Below, one piece after another: positions 42,980-51,702 of a stretch of 64,000 bases of DNA. The notes beneath the pieces were generated by a model. The model did no database searches. It was given only the letters and a program-made list of their open reading frames with translations, and was not told where the DNA came from. Made by a program: the position numbers and the translations under genes. This DNA is from Variovorax soli NBRC 106424 (GTDB taxonomy: Bacteria > Pseudomonadota > Gammaproteobacteria > Burkholderiales > Burkholderiaceae_C): contig NZ_BCUU01000005.1 of the NCBI RefSeq assembly GCF_001591385.1, positions 1 to 64,000 on the forward strand. The letters are read 5' to 3'. Positions within the stretch are counted from its first letter, which is position 1; each line of letters starts with the position of its first letter.

Positions 42980-43747
42980 CTAGCCGCGGCCGACGTAAGG
43001 CATGGCGCTGGCCATGACGGTCATGTTCAGCACGTTCGCGCCCAGCGGCAGGGCGGCGATGTGGCGCACGGCATCGGCCACATGCCTTGCGTCCATCATG
43101 GGTTCGGGCGCGGTGCTGCCGTTGGCCTGCAGCACCCCGCGGGTCATGCGCTCTGAAAGCTCCGTCAGCGCGTTGCCGATGTCGATCTGGCTGGCCACGA
43201 TGTTGAAGGCGCGGCCGTCCAGCGCGAGCGACTTGGTCAGGCCGCTCACCGCATGCTTGCTGGCGGTGTAGGGCGCTGTGAAGGGCCGCGGCGTGTGGGC
43301 CGAAACCGAGCCGTTGTTGATGATGCGCCCGCCCTGCGGCATCTGCCGCCGCATGAGCCCGAAAGCCGCGCGTGCGCACAGGTACACGCCGGTGACGTTG
43401 GTGTTGATCACGCTGAACCACTTGTCCAGCGGCAGCTCGTCCATCGGCACGGCCGGGGCGTTCACGCCGGCGTTGTTGAACAGCAGGTCCAGGCGGCCGA
43501 AGCGCTGTTCGATGGCGGAGAAGAGCGCTTGAACGCTCTCGGGGGAAGTGACGTCGGTGGGCACCGCCATCGCCGCCTGCCCGCGCGTCTCGGCTTGCGC
43601 AGCCAGGGCTTGCAGCGGTTCGGCACGTCGGCCCGCGAGCACGACGCTCCAGCCGTCGTCGAGCAATGCCAGTGCCACGGCACGGCCGATGCCGCTGCCC
43701 GCGCCGGTGACCGAGGCGATCTTCGCGGGGGAGGTTCTTGTGTTCAC
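42980..43747 (-). CDS. Short-chain dehydrogenase/reductase
   Basis: A 255-residue classical SDR: NAD(P) motif TGAGSGIG near residue 15, NNAGV near 91, catalytic Ser in NNGSVSAHT and the YTASK pair (Tyr/Lys). The start is GTG 43747 with AGGAG 8 nt upstream and only 2 bp after the FAH stop codon. Substrate unknown; in this operon it could oxidise or reduce a sugar-acid intermediate. The Arg after TGAGSGIG (GIGRAV) and downstream AGRRAEP suggest NADP. Confidence 0.9.
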   Translation of the reverse strand: MNTRTSPAKIASVTGAGSGIGRAVALALLDDGWSVVLAGRRAEPLQALAAQAETRGQAAMAVPTDVTSPESVQALFSAIEQRFGRLDLLFNNAGVNAPAVPMDELPLDKWFSVINTNVTGVYLCARAAFGLMRRQMPQGGRIINNGSVSAHTPRPFTAPYTASKHAVSGLTKSLALDGRAFNIVASQIDIGNALTELSERMTRGVLQANGSTAPEPMMDARHVADAVRHIAALPLGANVLNMTVMASAMPYVGRG

Positions 43748-43749
43748 GG

Positions 43750-44484
43750 TCAGGCTCCTGCGAGTGATGTTGCGATGCCGTGCCGCGCCGGTTCCCGCGA
43801 AGCGCGCACGGTCATGGAGAAGCGGCCGATATCCGCCACCGCGCCGCTGACGACATCGCCAGGCTGCAGGGCGCCAACGCCAGAAGGTGTGCCGGTAAAC
43901 ACCAGATCGCCAGGCTGCAACGCGACCGAGCGCGAGAGCATCGCCACCAGCTCGGGTACCGGCCACAGGAGCTCCGAAAGGTCGGCGCGCTGTCGCTCGA
44001 CACCGTTGACCGCCAGCCACACGGCGCCAGACTTCGGATGTCCGCACACCTCGGCGGGCACGAGCGGCGTGCAGGGCGCCGAATGATCGAAAGCCTTGGC
44101 GGCTTCCCACGGGTTGCCCGCGCGCTTGGCCTGCTGTTGCAGGTCGCGCCGCGTCAGGTCCAGGCCTGCGGCATAGCCCCAGATGTGCCGCTCTTGCACC
44201 TGCGCCGCATCGATGTTGCTGCCTCCGCGGCCGATGGCCACCACAAGTTCCACTTCATGGCAGAAGTCACTCGTGCCGGGCGGGTAGGGCAGTTCGCCCT
44301 GCGCTGGCACGACAGCGCGGGCGGGTTTCATGAACCATGGCGGCATGTCTGTCGGGGCCGCTTCGTGCCGGTCCCACTTGTAGTTGCGGCCGATGCAGAA
44401 CACGCGGCCGACCGGAAAGGCGGCCGTCCTGCCCGCAACGGGCAGGCTGACCGGCACTGGCGGCGGAATCACGAACTCCGTCAT
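43750..44484 (-). CDS. Fumarylacetoacetate hydrolase (FAH) family protein
   Basis: A 244-residue FAH-fold enzyme: [40 protein letters not shown] with the Glu-x-Glu metal site, and [16 protein letters not shown]. The family hydrolyses or decarboxylates beta-diketo acids and 2-keto-3-deoxy sugar acids. In an operon with galactarate dehydratase it may act on the keto-deoxy acid. The gene order (hydroxyacid dehydrogenase, Bug, FAH, SDR, Bug, garD) supports one operon. Confidence 0.9.
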   Translation of the reverse strand: MTEFVIPPPVPVSLPVAGRTAAFPVGRVFCIGRNYKWDRHEAAPTDMPPWFMKPARAVVPAQGELPYPPGTSDFCHEVELVVAIGRGGSNIDAAQVQERHIWGYAAGLDLTRRDLQQQAKRAGNPWEAAKAFDHSAPCTPLVPAEVCGHPKSGAVWLAVNGVERQRADLSELLWPVPELVAMLSRSVALQPGDLVFTGTPSGVGALQPGDVVSGAVADIGRFSMTVRASREPARHGIATSLAGA

Positions 44485-44497
44485 TTGCTTGCCGGCT

Positions 44498-45472
44498 TCA
44501 GTCGACCGTGATGTTGCGGCTGCGGATGATCTGCGCGTAGCGCTGCCGGTCGTCCGAGATCAGCTTGCCGAATTCCTGCGGCGTGGTCGCGCGCGGCACG
44601 CCGCCCAGCGCAACGATGCGTGCCTTGACATCTTCGTCCGCAAGCACCGCGCGCACGTCGGCCGCGATCTTTTCGACAACGTCTTTCGGCGTTGCCGCCG
44701 GTGCCAGCATCCCGATCCATGAGATCGCGTTGAAGCCCGGAATCGCCGTCTCCGAAAGCGTGGGAACGTCAGGCAACGCCGGTACCCGCTTGTCGCCGGT
44801 CACGGCCAGCGCGCGCAGCTTGCCTGCCTTGATGTTGCCGGACGCCTCCAGCACTGTCATGAACGACAGCTGCACATGGCCCGCGACCAAATCCGCGATG
44901 GCCGGGCCGCCGCCGCGATAGGGCACGTGCACGACGAAGGTGCCGGTCTGGTCCTTGAAGACTTCCGCCGCAAGGTGCGGCGCGCCGCCGGCGCCGGAAC
45001 TGCTGTAGGTAATCTGCCCGGGCTTCGACTTCGCAAGGGCAATGAACTCAGCCGGCGTCTTCGCCGGGACCGACGGGTTGACCATCATGGCCAGGGGCAA
45101 CTCGGCGACCAGCGAAACGGGTGCAAACGCGGTGTCCGGGTTGTAGGGCAGACGGGCATAGAGGGAAGGGTTGATGGACTGCGTCCCGATGTTGCCAAGG
45201 AGCAGGGTGTAGCCATCCGGCTTGGCCTTGGCCACATAGTCCGCACCGATCTGGCCGGCGGCGCCGCCCTTGTTTTCCACAATGACGGACTGGCCCCAGC
45301 GCTTGCCGAGCTGGGCGGCGAGCACGCGCGCGCCGGTGTCGGTTCCGCCGCCGGGCGGGAAGGGAACCACCAGGGTCACCGGCCGCGCCGGGTAGGTTTG
45401 CGAGAAGCTCGGCGCAGGGGCCGCAGCGAGCAGGGCGATGGTTGCCGCAATGGCAAGGCGTTGGATGGGCAA
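44498..45472 (-). CDS. Bug-family (TTT) periplasmic binding protein
   Basis: A 324-residue Bug receptor; the start is TTG 45472 (MPIQRLAIAATIALL) with GGAGA 7 nt upstream. Signal peptide ends near SFSQTY. Then YPARPVTLVVPFPPGGGTDT, IVENKGGAAGQIGADYVAKA and HVPYRGGGPAIADLVAGHV. The second receptor in this operon, so the operon may take up two related acids. Ends 13 bp before the FAH gene. Confidence 0.92.
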   Translation of the reverse strand: MPIQRLAIAATIALLAAAPAPSFSQTYPARPVTLVVPFPPGGGTDTGARVLAAQLGKRWGQSVIVENKGGAAGQIGADYVAKAKPDGYTLLLGNIGTQSINPSLYARLPYNPDTAFAPVSLVAELPLAMMVNPSVPAKTPAEFIALAKSKPGQITYSSSGAGGAPHLAAEVFKDQTGTFVVHVPYRGGGPAIADLVAGHVQLSFMTVLEASGNIKAGKLRALAVTGDKRVPALPDVPTLSETAIPGFNAISWIGMLAPAATPKDVVEKIAADVRAVLADEDVKARIVALGGVPRATTPQEFGKLISDDRQRYAQIIRSRNITVD

Positions 45473-45530
45473 GGCGTGTCTCCGTATGGCTTTTTGTCGA
45501 ACGTGGTGAAGGCGCCGTAGCGCAGTGCAC

Positions 45531-46484
45531 TCAGGTCGTGAGGCTCATGGCCGGACGCTGGCCAGCCAGCGCCTGTGCGACGCTGTCGAGCACCATCCGC
45601 CCCATGGCCGTACGGGTCTCCCAGGTGGCGCTGGCGCGATGGGCCTGCAGCGTGGCCCGTTCGGATTCGCGCAAGGCTTGCGGCACGCGGGGCTCGTCGA
45701 CGAACACGTCCAGCCCCACGCCGGCAATGCGGCCAGCGACGAGTGCTTCCGTCAGGTCGTCTTCTCGCACCAGGCGGCCGCGAGCGACGTTGATGAGAAA
45801 GCCCTTCGGCCCAAGCGCCTCGATGACGGACGCATCCACAATGCCTTCGGCCTTGTCTGCCGCCGCGCAGAGCACCAGCGCATCGCATTCGCGGGCCAGG
45901 TCGATGAGCGCCGGCACGAAGCGATGAGGCACGTCCTCCATGTGGCGCAGGTCGGTGTAGCTGATCGGACATCCGAAGGCTTCGGCCCGCACCGCGACGG
46001 CGCGGCCGACACGGCCCATGCCGACGATGCCCACGCGCATGCCGCTGAAGCGCCGCGCCAGCGGAATGGCGCTCGGGTTGGGAAAGCGCTCCCACTGGCC
46101 TTCGCGCACGAAGCGGTCGCCCGCGCAGAGGTTGCGGCAGGCCGCGATGAGCAGCCCGATGGCCAGGTCGGCCACGTCCTCGGTGAGCGCGCCAAGCGTG
46201 GCGGTCACGGGCAGCGCGCGGGTTGCGCAGTAGGCCAGGTCGACTGCGTCGGTGCCGACGCCGTTGACTGCCACGACCTTGAGGCCGGGCAACTGCTCCA
46301 GCATGGACCGCGAGATGCCGGTGTGGCCGCCGGTGATCGCTGCGTCGATGGACGCGCCGTGTTCCCGGACCCAGCCCTGGGGGTCGGCCATTTCGAACAG
46401 CTTGTGGATTTCGTACAGGGATGCGAGCTCTTCGTTGATCTCGGGAATAAGGATCGGGTTGAGCTGCAGGACTCGGGGTTTCAT
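45531..46484 (-). CDS. D-2-hydroxyacid dehydrogenase (NAD(P)-binding)
   Basis: About 317 residues from ATG 46484 (a TTG at 46547 would overlap the divergent promoter region). NAD motif VGIVGMGRVGRAVA, catalytic Arg in INVARGRLV, Glu in GLDVFVDEPRVP and His in QAHRASATWETR. Members reduce glyoxylate, hydroxypyruvate or other 2-keto acids; the NADP-type hydroxypyruvate reductase group fits best. First gene of the seven-gene minus-strand operon, divergent from the HTH-citrate-synthase gene. Confidence 0.9.
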   Translation of the reverse strand: MKPRVLQLNPILIPEINEELASLYEIHKLFEMADPQGWVREHGASIDAAITGGHTGISRSMLEQLPGLKVVAVNGVGTDAVDLAYCATRALPVTATLGALTEDVADLAIGLLIAACRNLCAGDRFVREGQWERFPNPSAIPLARRFSGMRVGIVGMGRVGRAVAVRAEAFGCPISYTDLRHMEDVPHRFVPALIDLARECDALVLCAAADKAEGIVDASVIEALGPKGFLINVARGRLVREDDLTEALVAGRIAGVGLDVFVDEPRVPQALRESERATLQAHRASATWETRTAMGRMVLDSVAQALAGQRPAMSLTT

Positions 46485-46531
46485 GAGATCGGGAAATGTG
46501 CGTTTCAGGATGGGTTGATGGTAGATATAGG

Positions 46532-46561
46532 TTGATCCAATAGGCAATCTTGACGTATAAA
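46532..46561 (+). promoter_or_regulatory. Promoter in AT-rich divergent region
   Basis: TTGATC (46532-46537), an 18-bp spacer and TATAAA (46556-46561) form a reasonable sigma-70 promoter for the fusion gene starting at 46591. The surrounding AT-rich stretch (about 46520-46580) must also hold the promoter of the minus-strand operon. Confidence 0.45.
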
Positions 46562-46590
46562 ATCAATATAAATAACGACTTTGACCGACC

Positions 46591-47754
46591 ATGGCCTCCT
46601 GGATTTCGATGGAGGAGGCGTGCCGCCTCCTCGCCGTGCAAGCGCAAACCGTCTACGCGTACGTGAGCCGCGGCAAGCTGGAAGTCATGACCGATCCCGG
46701 CGATACGCGCCGCAGCCTCTACCGAGCCGAAGACGTCGCGGCCCTGGCCAGGCGAAAGCAGGCAGGCCGCAAGCACGAGACCTTGGCGACCAACACCCTG
46801 TTCGGCGCGCAGCCCAGCATTCCCACCGCCCTGTCGTCTTTCCTGCGCGGGCACCTGTACTACCGCGGCCAGGACGCTGTGTCCCTGGCCGGCTCCTATA
46901 GCCTGGAAGACGCGGCGCGGCTGCTGTGGGCAGCTGGGCAGCCGGTTGAGTTTTCGTCGCCCAAGCCGGCCCGCTCGCACAAGCCGGGGCGGGTTGCTGC
47001 GTTCACCGCGCTTGCCGCACTCGCAGCCAGCGGGCACTCCACGCACGGGCGCCTCACGCGCGTGTTGCACACCGAAGGCCAGGCGCTGGTCGGCCAGCTG
47101 GCCGCATCCTTCGGCGCGCAGGCCGGGCGCGAAGCGCTGCACCTGCGCTTTGCGCAAGGCTGGGGCTTGCCCCAGGAAGTGGCCGAGCTACTGCGAACCG
47201 CGATGGTGCTGCTGGCCGATCACGAGCTGACCAGTTCGGCGTTTGCCGCGCGCATTGCGGCTTCCACCGGGGCTTCGCTGCCGGCATGCCTGCTGGCTGG
47301 ATTGACCACGCTCTCGGGCCCGCTGCATGGCGATGCATCCGGGCGCGTGCAGGCCCTGTTCGACGAGGTGGAGCGCCAGGGCGAGGAGCAGGTGGTGTCG
47401 CACTACCTTTCCACCGCCATGCCGCTGGCCGGCTTCGGTCACCACCTCTACCCCGACGGAGATCCGCGTGCGGCTGCCTTGCTGGCGTTGTTCGAGCCGC
47501 CCAAGGTCATCTCGCGCTTCATCCGCAAGGTGGCCGACCTCACCGGCTTGCAGCCGAACATCGACGTGGCCCTGGCGGCGTTGGTGGCGACCTACCAGCT
47601 TCCGGCCGACGCGGCATTCGGCCTCTTCGCGACTGCGCGCAGCGTCGGCCTGCTGGCGCATAGTCTTGAACAACTGGGCGTAACACAGGTCATCCGACCA
47701 CGGGGCCGGTACGTGGGGCAGGCGCCCGATGTCGCGCAGGCCGCGCGCCCGTAG
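46591..47754 (+). CDS. Helix-turn-helix/citrate synthase fusion protein
   Basis: A 387-residue protein. Residues 1-60 are an excisionase/MerR-type helix-turn-helix (SWISMEEACRLLAVQAQTVYAYVSRGKLEV, then TRRSLYRAEDVAAL). From about residue 70 it is a citrate synthase: LYYRGQDAVSLA, LLADHELTSSAFAAR, LSGPLHGDA with active-site His, GFGHHLYPDGDPR (His where Arg is usual after GFGH) and PNIDVALAAL with the active-site Asp. It may be a metabolite-sensing regulator derived from an enzyme, or an enzyme with a regulatory domain. It is divergent from the sugar-acid operon and probably controls it. Confidence 0.88.
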   Translation: MASWISMEEACRLLAVQAQTVYAYVSRGKLEVMTDPGDTRRSLYRAEDVAALARRKQAGRKHETLATNTLFGAQPSIPTALSSFLRGHLYYRGQDAVSLAGSYSLEDAARLLWAAGQPVEFSSPKPARSHKPGRVAAFTALAALAASGHSTHGRLTRVLHTEGQALVGQLAASFGAQAGREALHLRFAQGWGLPQEVAELLRTAMVLLADHELTSSAFAARIAASTGASLPACLLAGLTTLSGPLHGDASGRVQALFDEVERQGEEQVVSHYLSTAMPLAGFGHHLYPDGDPRAAALLALFEPPKVISRFIRKVADLTGLQPNIDVALAALVATYQLPADAAFGLFATARSVGLLAHSLEQLGVTQVIRPRGRYVGQAPDVAQAARP

Positions 47755-48541
47755 TTCACGGCAAGGTTCAGAAAGGCGGTCGAGCCAGCGCCCCTGCGAT
47801 GAGAACCGGCCTCTTGGCCGGATCGGAGATTGCGAACTGTAGGCGCCCAGATGCTCGATGGCGCTGGTACCAGTCCTTGCCGTAACCTTGGTGCAGCATC
47901 ACGTCGGCAGCGAGACTTCGCTCGGCGCTTAAGGCTCATCAAGGGCATTGCGGCAGCGAAATCAAAACGGTAGCGAAGCAGTCCGGAACTGCGGCTTCCT
48001 GTCGGCTTGCCGTCATTGCGGTCCGTCAAGTGAAAGGGCCGCTTTCGCTGCTGCGGAGCCGCCCCAGCCAACGAAATCGGAAGCTGACCTTGTTGAAGGC
48101 ATGACGCCTTCGGTGCCCATTGCCGACCAATAGCCACTCAGCTGCGCTCTCCTGTTCGTCCGAGGACAGATCGAACAGGTAGTCGTGCCGTCGACGCGCA
48201 GGTACGTCCAGTCGCCTACCGCAGCGCGCTGGCCGCGGCAGTTCGTGCGCCAGCACCATGCCCTAGCCCGAATGACTTTACCCGAGACACGTGGCATCGC
48301 GCCGCTACCCGACTGCGGCTTCGAGCCGAGCGACATGGCTTCATTCTGGTCTCTCGCGGCGACGTGCCGCTAACGCCTGCCGCGGAGCACTTTGCCCATT
48401 GCGTGGTCGAGATAAGCCGTCAGACATTGGATGGCGCTGATTGAAGAGGCGGTTTGAGTTGAATGGCCGGCGCGGCGCCCTGTGCGCCCGCAGTCTTGAA
48501 ACCAATCACGGCCATTGGACGGAATGGAGCATGATCGGGCC
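47755..48541. other. Gene-poor seam before the aryl-CoA module
   Basis: About 790 bases with no supported gene. Several overlapping open frames lack ribosome-binding sites and coding bias. A short symmetric stretch GAAAG-GGCCG-CTTTC occurs near 48030-48045. No transposase, RNA gene or clear regulatory site was found. Confidence 0.5.
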
Positions 48542-49291
48542 ATGCCCGGCAAACTCCAACCATCCCGTCGCCCTCCCCGGAACGAGGCACAGCGCCAGAC
48601 CATTCTCGATGCCGCCTCGCTGCTGTTCATCGAAAAAGGCTTCGGCGGCACCAACATCAATGACATCGCGGACGCAGTGGGCGTGACGCGCACTGCGCTC
48701 TACTACTACTTCCCCAGCAAGGAGGCGATGCTCGAAGCCCTTACCAAGGACGTCACTGAGCGCGCCAGCGAACTGACGGCGGAAGTCTCGCGGCGCGCGG
48801 AGCTGCCGGCGGACCAGGCGCTGCACGAGTTGATCCTGCGCCAGGCAGGGCTGGTGCTGGCGCATCCGCTGCAGTTCCGCGTTGCCGAACGCAGCGAAGG
48901 CAGCTTGCCCGAAGAGCAACGCCACGCCGCACAGGCAGCCAGGCGCGCGGTGCGCGATGGTTTCGTCAGCGTCATCCGGCGCGGCATCGCGGAAGGCGTT
49001 TTTCCGCCGGTGGACGCGGACGTCGCGGCGTTTTCGATCATCGGCATGTGCAATTGGTGCGCCTGGTGGTTCGACACCCGCCGCGGCGAACCCATGGAAC
49101 CCGTGGCCGAGCTGATCGCCACCTTCGGCCTGCGCATGCTGCGGTCCCCGGAGGCGCCCGGCGCGACAAACGGGGAAAAGCGCGGCAAGGCACGCTCGGC
49201 CAAGGCAGACACCACCGACGTCGGCTATGCCCTGGCGCGGGCACGCGAGGCGCTGGACCTGCTGGAAAACAGCCTTGCATCCACCCCATGA
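48542..49291 (+). CDS. TetR-family transcriptional regulator
   Basis: About 249 residues from ATG 48542 (ATG 48524 and TTG 48515 are upstream alternatives). DNA-binding domain at about 14-62: RQTILDAASLLFIEKGFGGTNINDIADAVGVTRTALYYYFPSKEAM. The long tail includes a basic Lys/Arg/Ala region near 205-225. It lies directly before the aryl-CoA operon on the same strand. A perfect 18-bp palindrome over the operon promoter at 49333-49350 is the probable operator, so it should repress the operon until an inducer, perhaps an acyl- or aryl-CoA, binds. Confidence 0.92.
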   Translation: MPGKLQPSRRPPRNEAQRQTILDAASLLFIEKGFGGTNINDIADAVGVTRTALYYYFPSKEAMLEALTKDVTERASELTAEVSRRAELPADQALHELILRQAGLVLAHPLQFRVAERSEGSLPEEQRHAAQAARRAVRDGFVSVIRRGIAEGVFPPVDADVAAFSIIGMCNWCAWWFDTRRGEPMEPVAELIATFGLRMLRSPEAPGATNGEKRGKARSAKADTTDVGYALARAREALDLLENSLASTP

Positions 49292-49332
49292 CATGAGCCG
49301 GTGACCGTGGCAGCACCATAGTATTAACACCT

Positions 49333-49350
49333 ACGTCAAATATTTGACGT
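49333..49350. promoter_or_regulatory. Perfect 18-bp palindrome, candidate TetR operator
   Basis: ACGTCAAATATTTGACGT is identical on both strands. It covers the -35 element (TTGACG) of the promoter described next, the usual position for a repressor. It lies 41 bp after the TetR gene and 66 bp before the first enzyme gene. Confidence 0.75.
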
Positions 49351-49372
49351 TACTGTCGAATCAACCTAGCAT
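49344..49372 (+). promoter_or_regulatory. Sigma-70-type promoter of the aryl-CoA operon
   Basis: TTGACG (49344-49349), a 17-bp spacer and TAGCAT (49367-49372). Transcription would start near 49379, giving a leader of about 37 bases to the ATG at 49416. Confidence 0.65.
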
Positions 49373-49415
49373 TGGCTCACGTCAATGCAAGGAGCGCCGC
49401 AGCGCGATTCGACCC

Positions 49416-50699
49416 ATGAGCAACCCTTCCGCCCCCACCGCACTGTCCGCGCAGGCCACCGCGGGCTTCCTGAACACGGACTGGAATCCACGCGACATTC
49501 CGAGCGGCACGACCACCGCCAACGTGGTGCTGCGCACCGCCGACCAGGCGGCAACGGGCGGCTCGCTCTATCGCCCGGCGACACCCACCGACACCGTGGT
49601 GTGCGTCATGCATCCGCGCGAATTCATGGCCTGCCACTACCTGATCCCCGACATCGTGGGCGCAGGCTATGCGGCCTGGTCGCAGTCGCCTCGCTCGGTG
49701 GGCAACGACCTGCGGCTGGAACACGAGTTCGCGCTGCATGACGTGGCGACCGGCCTGCAATACCTGAGCGCGGCGGGCTTCAAGCGCATCGTGCTGCTGG
49801 GCAACTCCGGCGGCGCCGGGCTGTACGCGCTGTACGCGCAGCAGTCCGCGCTGCCCGGCGGGCAGCGCATCGCCCGCACGCCGGGCGGGCGCCCCACGCA
49901 GTTGGCCGACCTGGACATGCCGCTGGCCGACGGCTTCGTGCTGGTGGGCCCGCACCCCGGCCAGGGCGCACTGCTGCTCAACTGCATCGACCCGAGCGTG
50001 CTGGACGAGAACGACCCGCTGTCGGTCGATGCTTCGCTCGATCCGCTGTCGCCGGCCAACGGCTACGCGGGCAAGGGCCAGACGCGCTACAGCGCCGAAT
50101 TCATCGAGCGCTACCGCGCCGCGCAGCGCGCACGCGTGGCCCGTATCGACGAGCACGCCCGCACCCTGATCGCGCGTCGCCAGGCGGCCCGCCAGCGCGT
50201 GAAGGAGGCCGCGGTAGACGGCGGCAAGCCCAGCCCCGAGGACCGCCGCCTGGCCGGCCACACGCCCATCTTCAACGTCTGGCGCACCGACGCCGACCTG
50301 CGCTGCTTCGACCTGACGCTGGACGCATCGGACCGCAGGTTCGGCTCGCTCTGGGGCGCCGACCCCTACGCCTCCAACTACGGCGCGGTCGGCTTCGCGC
50401 GGCAGTGCACGCCCGAGAGCTGGCTGTCCACCTGGTCGGCGCACTCGTCGAACGCCTCGCTGGCCAGGACGGCGGCCTCCATCACCCAGCCGGTGCTGGT
50501 GGTGGAGTACACCGGCGACCAGGCCTGCTTCCCTTCGGATGTGCAGCGCATCGTCGACGCCATCGGCTCGCGCGCCAAGCAGCACCTGCGCGTGCGCGGC
50601 GACCACCACGGCCGCGCACTTGGCGCGAGCGAAGAGCCCGGCCGGCTGGAGGCCGGACGCCTGCTCGCGCAATGGCTGCGCAACCAGTTTCCACAGTGA
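49416..50699 (+). CDS. Alpha/beta-hydrolase family protein, 427 aa
   Basis: A 427-residue hydrolase-fold protein. The nucleophile elbow IVLLGNSGGAGLYALYA holds the likely catalytic Ser; an acid fits VLVVEYTGDQACFPSD and His fits RVRGDHHGRALG. A long insert of about 150 residues (charged, Arg-rich near KGQTRYSAEFIERYRAAQRA) separates them. No signal peptide. Start ATG 49416; upstream frame sequence is not family-like. First gene of the operon under the TetR-type palindrome. Substrate unknown: ester, amide or thioester hydrolysis are possible. Confidence 0.8.
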   Translation: MSNPSAPTALSAQATAGFLNTDWNPRDIPSGTTTANVVLRTADQAATGGSLYRPATPTDTVVCVMHPREFMACHYLIPDIVGAGYAAWSQSPRSVGNDLRLEHEFALHDVATGLQYLSAAGFKRIVLLGNSGGAGLYALYAQQSALPGGQRIARTPGGRPTQLADLDMPLADGFVLVGPHPGQGALLLNCIDPSVLDENDPLSVDASLDPLSPANGYAGKGQTRYSAEFIERYRAAQRARVARIDEHARTLIARRQAARQRVKEAAVDGGKPSPEDRRLAGHTPIFNVWRTDADLRCFDLTLDASDRRFGSLWGADPYASNYGAVGFARQCTPESWLSTWSAHSSNASLARTAASITQPVLVVEYTGDQACFPSDVQRIVDAIGSRAKQHLRVRGDHHGRALGASEEPGRLEAGRLLAQWLRNQFPQ

Positions 50700-50785
50700 C
50701 TTCGCCCTGACCCGGGCCTGATCCATCCGCTGGGCGCCGCAGGCGCCCGCCCAACGCCATCCTGTTTCCTCATGGAGGACCACCC

Positions 50786-51679
50786 ATGTCTGCACGAGAC
50801 CTTCCTTCCCTGGCCCTGCGCGGCGTCGACCACACGGCGCGCCCCACCTGGCGGCTGCGCGAGACCGTCGAGTTCTACCGCGACAAGCTCGGCCTGCCGC
50901 TGGTGCACGTGATCTCCGCGCGCGGCTGGGGCCCGGCCACGCACCCGGACTTCCTGCACTTCTTCTTCGACAGCGGCAACGGCAGCACCATCGCCTTCTT
51001 CTACTACCTGGGCACCAACGAACCGGCCGGCATGCGCGAGCGCGCCGCCAGCCGCCCGCTGCCGGACGACCATGTGGCCGACGCCACGCACACCGCCTGG
51101 CTGGTCAAGGGCCCCGACGAACTGCGCGCCTGGAAGCAGCGCCTCGAATCGCAAGGGCTGGAGGTGTCGGTGGAGACGCGCCACGAGGTGATCGAATCGA
51201 TCTACGTGCGCGATCCCAACGGCTACTTCGTCGAGTTCACGCACAAGCTGCGCCCGCTCACGGCGCTGGACGCCACCGACGCGCAGCTCACGCTGGAAGC
51301 GGCCATGGCGCTGGAAGATCAAGCGCACGGCGCCGGCCGCCTTCTGGACACCGTGGACGCCATCTGGAACGGCAAAGCCGAGAAGGTGGCCGAGCACGAC
51401 CTGGCGTCCAGCGCGCCGGTGTGGCTGTCGGTTCCCCGCGTGGAGGAATTCGCGCCGCTGGTGAGCGCAGCGCGCCAGCATCCGGAATGCCGGGTGCGCA
51501 CCGGCAAGGACTACGACCTGATCGAGGCCGACGGTCCGCTCGAGTTCGGGCGCAAGGCGCTGGGCTTCAAGCCCGCGCTGTGGTACGGCATGCTGACCGG
51601 CGGCGTGCACGGGCGCATCGAGCGCTTCGACCGCGATGTGTTGCGTATTGCGCCGGCACAGGCACCGGCGCAGGCTTGA
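50786..51679 (+). CDS. VOC-family protein, extradiol-dioxygenase-like
   Basis: A 297-residue VOC protein. LRGVDHTARPTWRLRETVEFYRD, DATHTAWLVKGPDELRAWKQRLES and DPNGYFVEFTHKL give His, His and Glu at the positions used for Fe or Mn in extradiol dioxygenases and glyoxalases. A second, more divergent half extends from about residue 170. GGAGG precedes the ATG. Its place between a hydrolase and the ligase/monooxygenase pair makes it a candidate ring-opening enzyme. Not assigned to a named dioxygenase. Confidence 0.8.
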   Translation: MSARDLPSLALRGVDHTARPTWRLRETVEFYRDKLGLPLVHVISARGWGPATHPDFLHFFFDSGNGSTIAFFYYLGTNEPAGMRERAASRPLPDDHVADATHTAWLVKGPDELRAWKQRLESQGLEVSVETRHEVIESIYVRDPNGYFVEFTHKLRPLTALDATDAQLTLEAAMALEDQAHGAGRLLDTVDAIWNGKAEKVAEHDLASSAPVWLSVPRVEEFAPLVSAARQHPECRVRTGKDYDLIEADGPLEFGRKALGFKPALWYGMLTGGVHGRIERFDRDVLRIAPAQAPAQA

Positions 51680-51702
51680 CGCAGGCGCTGAAGGAAACAA
51701 CG

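Noticed and set aside
46531-46567. TTGAT...ATCAA pair before the HTH-citrate synthase gene as an FNR site
   Set aside because: The half-sites are about 26 bases apart instead of 4, so it cannot be an FNR-type site.
47592-48137. A 181-codon minus-strand frame after the HTH-citrate synthase gene
   Set aside because: It overlaps the real gene end, is Arg/Ser-rich without motifs, and has no promoter or ribosome-binding site.
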